DNA of 21,773 nt, taken from an uncultured Clostridia bacterium (GTDB taxonomy: Bacteria; Bacillota; Clostridia; TANB77; CAG-508). Shown in pieces: positions 21,270-21,773 of this stretch; position 1 is the first letter of the stretch, and the number at the start of each line of letters is the position of its first letter. The stretch is taken from NCBI GenBank assembly GCA_948528155.1, contig CAOSZT010000003.1, forward strand, positions 11,978 through 33,750, in the 5' to 3' direction. The notes under the pieces were generated by a model that worked only from the letters and a program-made list of their open reading frames with translations, had not been told where the DNA came from and searched no databases. The position numbers and the translations under genes were made by a program.

Positions 21270-21353
21270 ATAGTAGTTATTATTGGATTTGGAAAAAATA
21301 GGTAAAATAAATACCATAAATTAATAACAAATAGCTCTATAGGAGGGGATATT

Positions 21354-21572
21354 TTGGCAAAGGAAGATGTTATTGAAGTAGAAGGAATGGTAGTAGAATC
21401 ATTACCAAACACAAACTTTAAGGTTGAACTTGAAAATGGACATCAAATATTAGCTCATATTTCAGGAAAACTTAGAATGAATTATATAAAAATTCTACCA
21501 GGTGATAAAGTTAAAGTTGAACTTTCACCATATGACTTAACTAAAGGTCGTATAATATGGAGAGCAAAGTAA
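21354..21572 (+). CDS. infA: Translation initiation factor IF-1 (TTG start)
   Basis: IF-1, 72 residues, the usual bacterial length. It is an S1-like OB-fold protein that occupies the 30S A site during initiation. The sequence MAKEDVIEVEGMVVESLPNT, then LAHISGKLRMNYIKILPGDK and VELSPYDLTKGRIIWRAK, is characteristic. The initiator is TTG at 21354, with AGGAGGGG about 7 nt upstream; no ATG precedes the conserved AKEDVIE. It is first in a transcript separate from adk-map and is followed after 60 bp by rpmJ. Confidence 0.98.
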   Translation: MAKEDVIEVEGMVVESLPNTNFKVELENGHQILAHISGKLRMNYIKILPGDKVKVELSPYDLTKGRIIWRAK

Positions 21573-21632
21573 AAAAATTAACCCAAATATATAAATAAAA
21601 GCCAAAGGCTTATATAATAGGAGGTGCAAAAA

Positions 21633-21746
21633 ATGAAAGTAAGACCATCAGTAAAAAAAATATGTGACAAATGTAAAGTAATAAAAAGAAAAGGGGTAAT
21701 TAGAGTTATTTGCGAAAACCCTAAACACAAACAAAGACAAGGTTAA
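21633..21746 (+). CDS. rpmJ: 50S ribosomal protein L36
   Basis: L36 (bL36), 37 residues, the smallest ribosomal protein, stabilising 23S rRNA contacts in the 50S subunit. It reads MKVRPSVKKICDKCKVIKRK and then GVIRVICENPKHKQRQG. The zinc ligands are Cys11, Cys14, Cys27 and His32, so this is the zinc-containing C+ form. AGGAGGTG lies about 7 nt before the ATG. Normally rpsM, rpsK, rpsD, rpoA and rplQ would follow, beyond the window. Confidence 0.97.
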   Translation: MKVRPSVKKICDKCKVIKRKGVIRVICENPKHKQRQG

Positions 21747-21773
21747 TTTTAAATTAGTTTATAACACAAATAG

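Overview
The window is about 70% A+T and reads like a chromosome segment from a low-GC Firmicute, most probably a Clostridia-type or uncultured gut Firmicute lineage. The reasons are strong AAGGAGG ribosome-binding sites, very A/T-biased codons, a Gram-positive S10-spc ribosomal gene order running through secY-adk-map-infA-rpmJ, the zinc-binding 61-residue form of S14, and an adenylate kinase with a four-cysteine LID. Species assignment is not possible from the sequence alone. TGA is not read as Trp, because genes are full length and use TGG.

Positions 1-7043 are a mixed left flank. It holds the 3' part of a repeat-rich coiled-coil protein gene (1-534, +), and a leucyl-tRNA synthetase gene on the minus strand that converges on it across a hairpin terminator. 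A TetR-type regulator and an AMP-forming acyl-CoA synthetase form a two-gene unit divergent from leuS. Next come an unrecognised 285-residue protein gene and a small GRAM/PH-like protein gene (-). Most of these units have recognisable promoters with 17-bp spacers and hairpin terminators.

Positions 7100-7499 hold a compact 384-bp non-autonomous transposable element (MITE-like). It has 14-bp terminal inverted repeats, a perfect 8-bp target duplication and an internal 160-bp tandem duplication. It sits about 40 bp upstream of the consensus promoter (TTGACA-N17-TATAAT) of the ribosomal operon. That promoter is followed by a leader of about 225 nt with several hairpins, including a possible attenuator, before rpsJ.

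Positions 7790-19522 are the fused S10-spc operon: rpsJ-rplC-rplD-rplW-[53-residue small ORF]-rplB-rpsS-rplV-rpsC-rplP-rpmC-rpsQ-rplN-rplX-rplE-rpsN(Z)-rpsH-rplF-rplR-rpsE-rplO-secY. These encode 30S and 50S proteins and the SecY translocon core. rpmD (L30) is missing between rpsE and rplO. The operon is less compact than usual: several junctions hold 110-240 bp of non-coding sequence carrying two families of recurring hairpin elements, placed after stop codons or just before ribosome-binding sites. A terminator follows secY.

Positions 19682-21773 hold adk and map under their own promoter. infA and rpmJ follow a second perfect consensus promoter whose -35 box lies inside the last codons of map. 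The rest of the alpha operon probably continues beyond the window.
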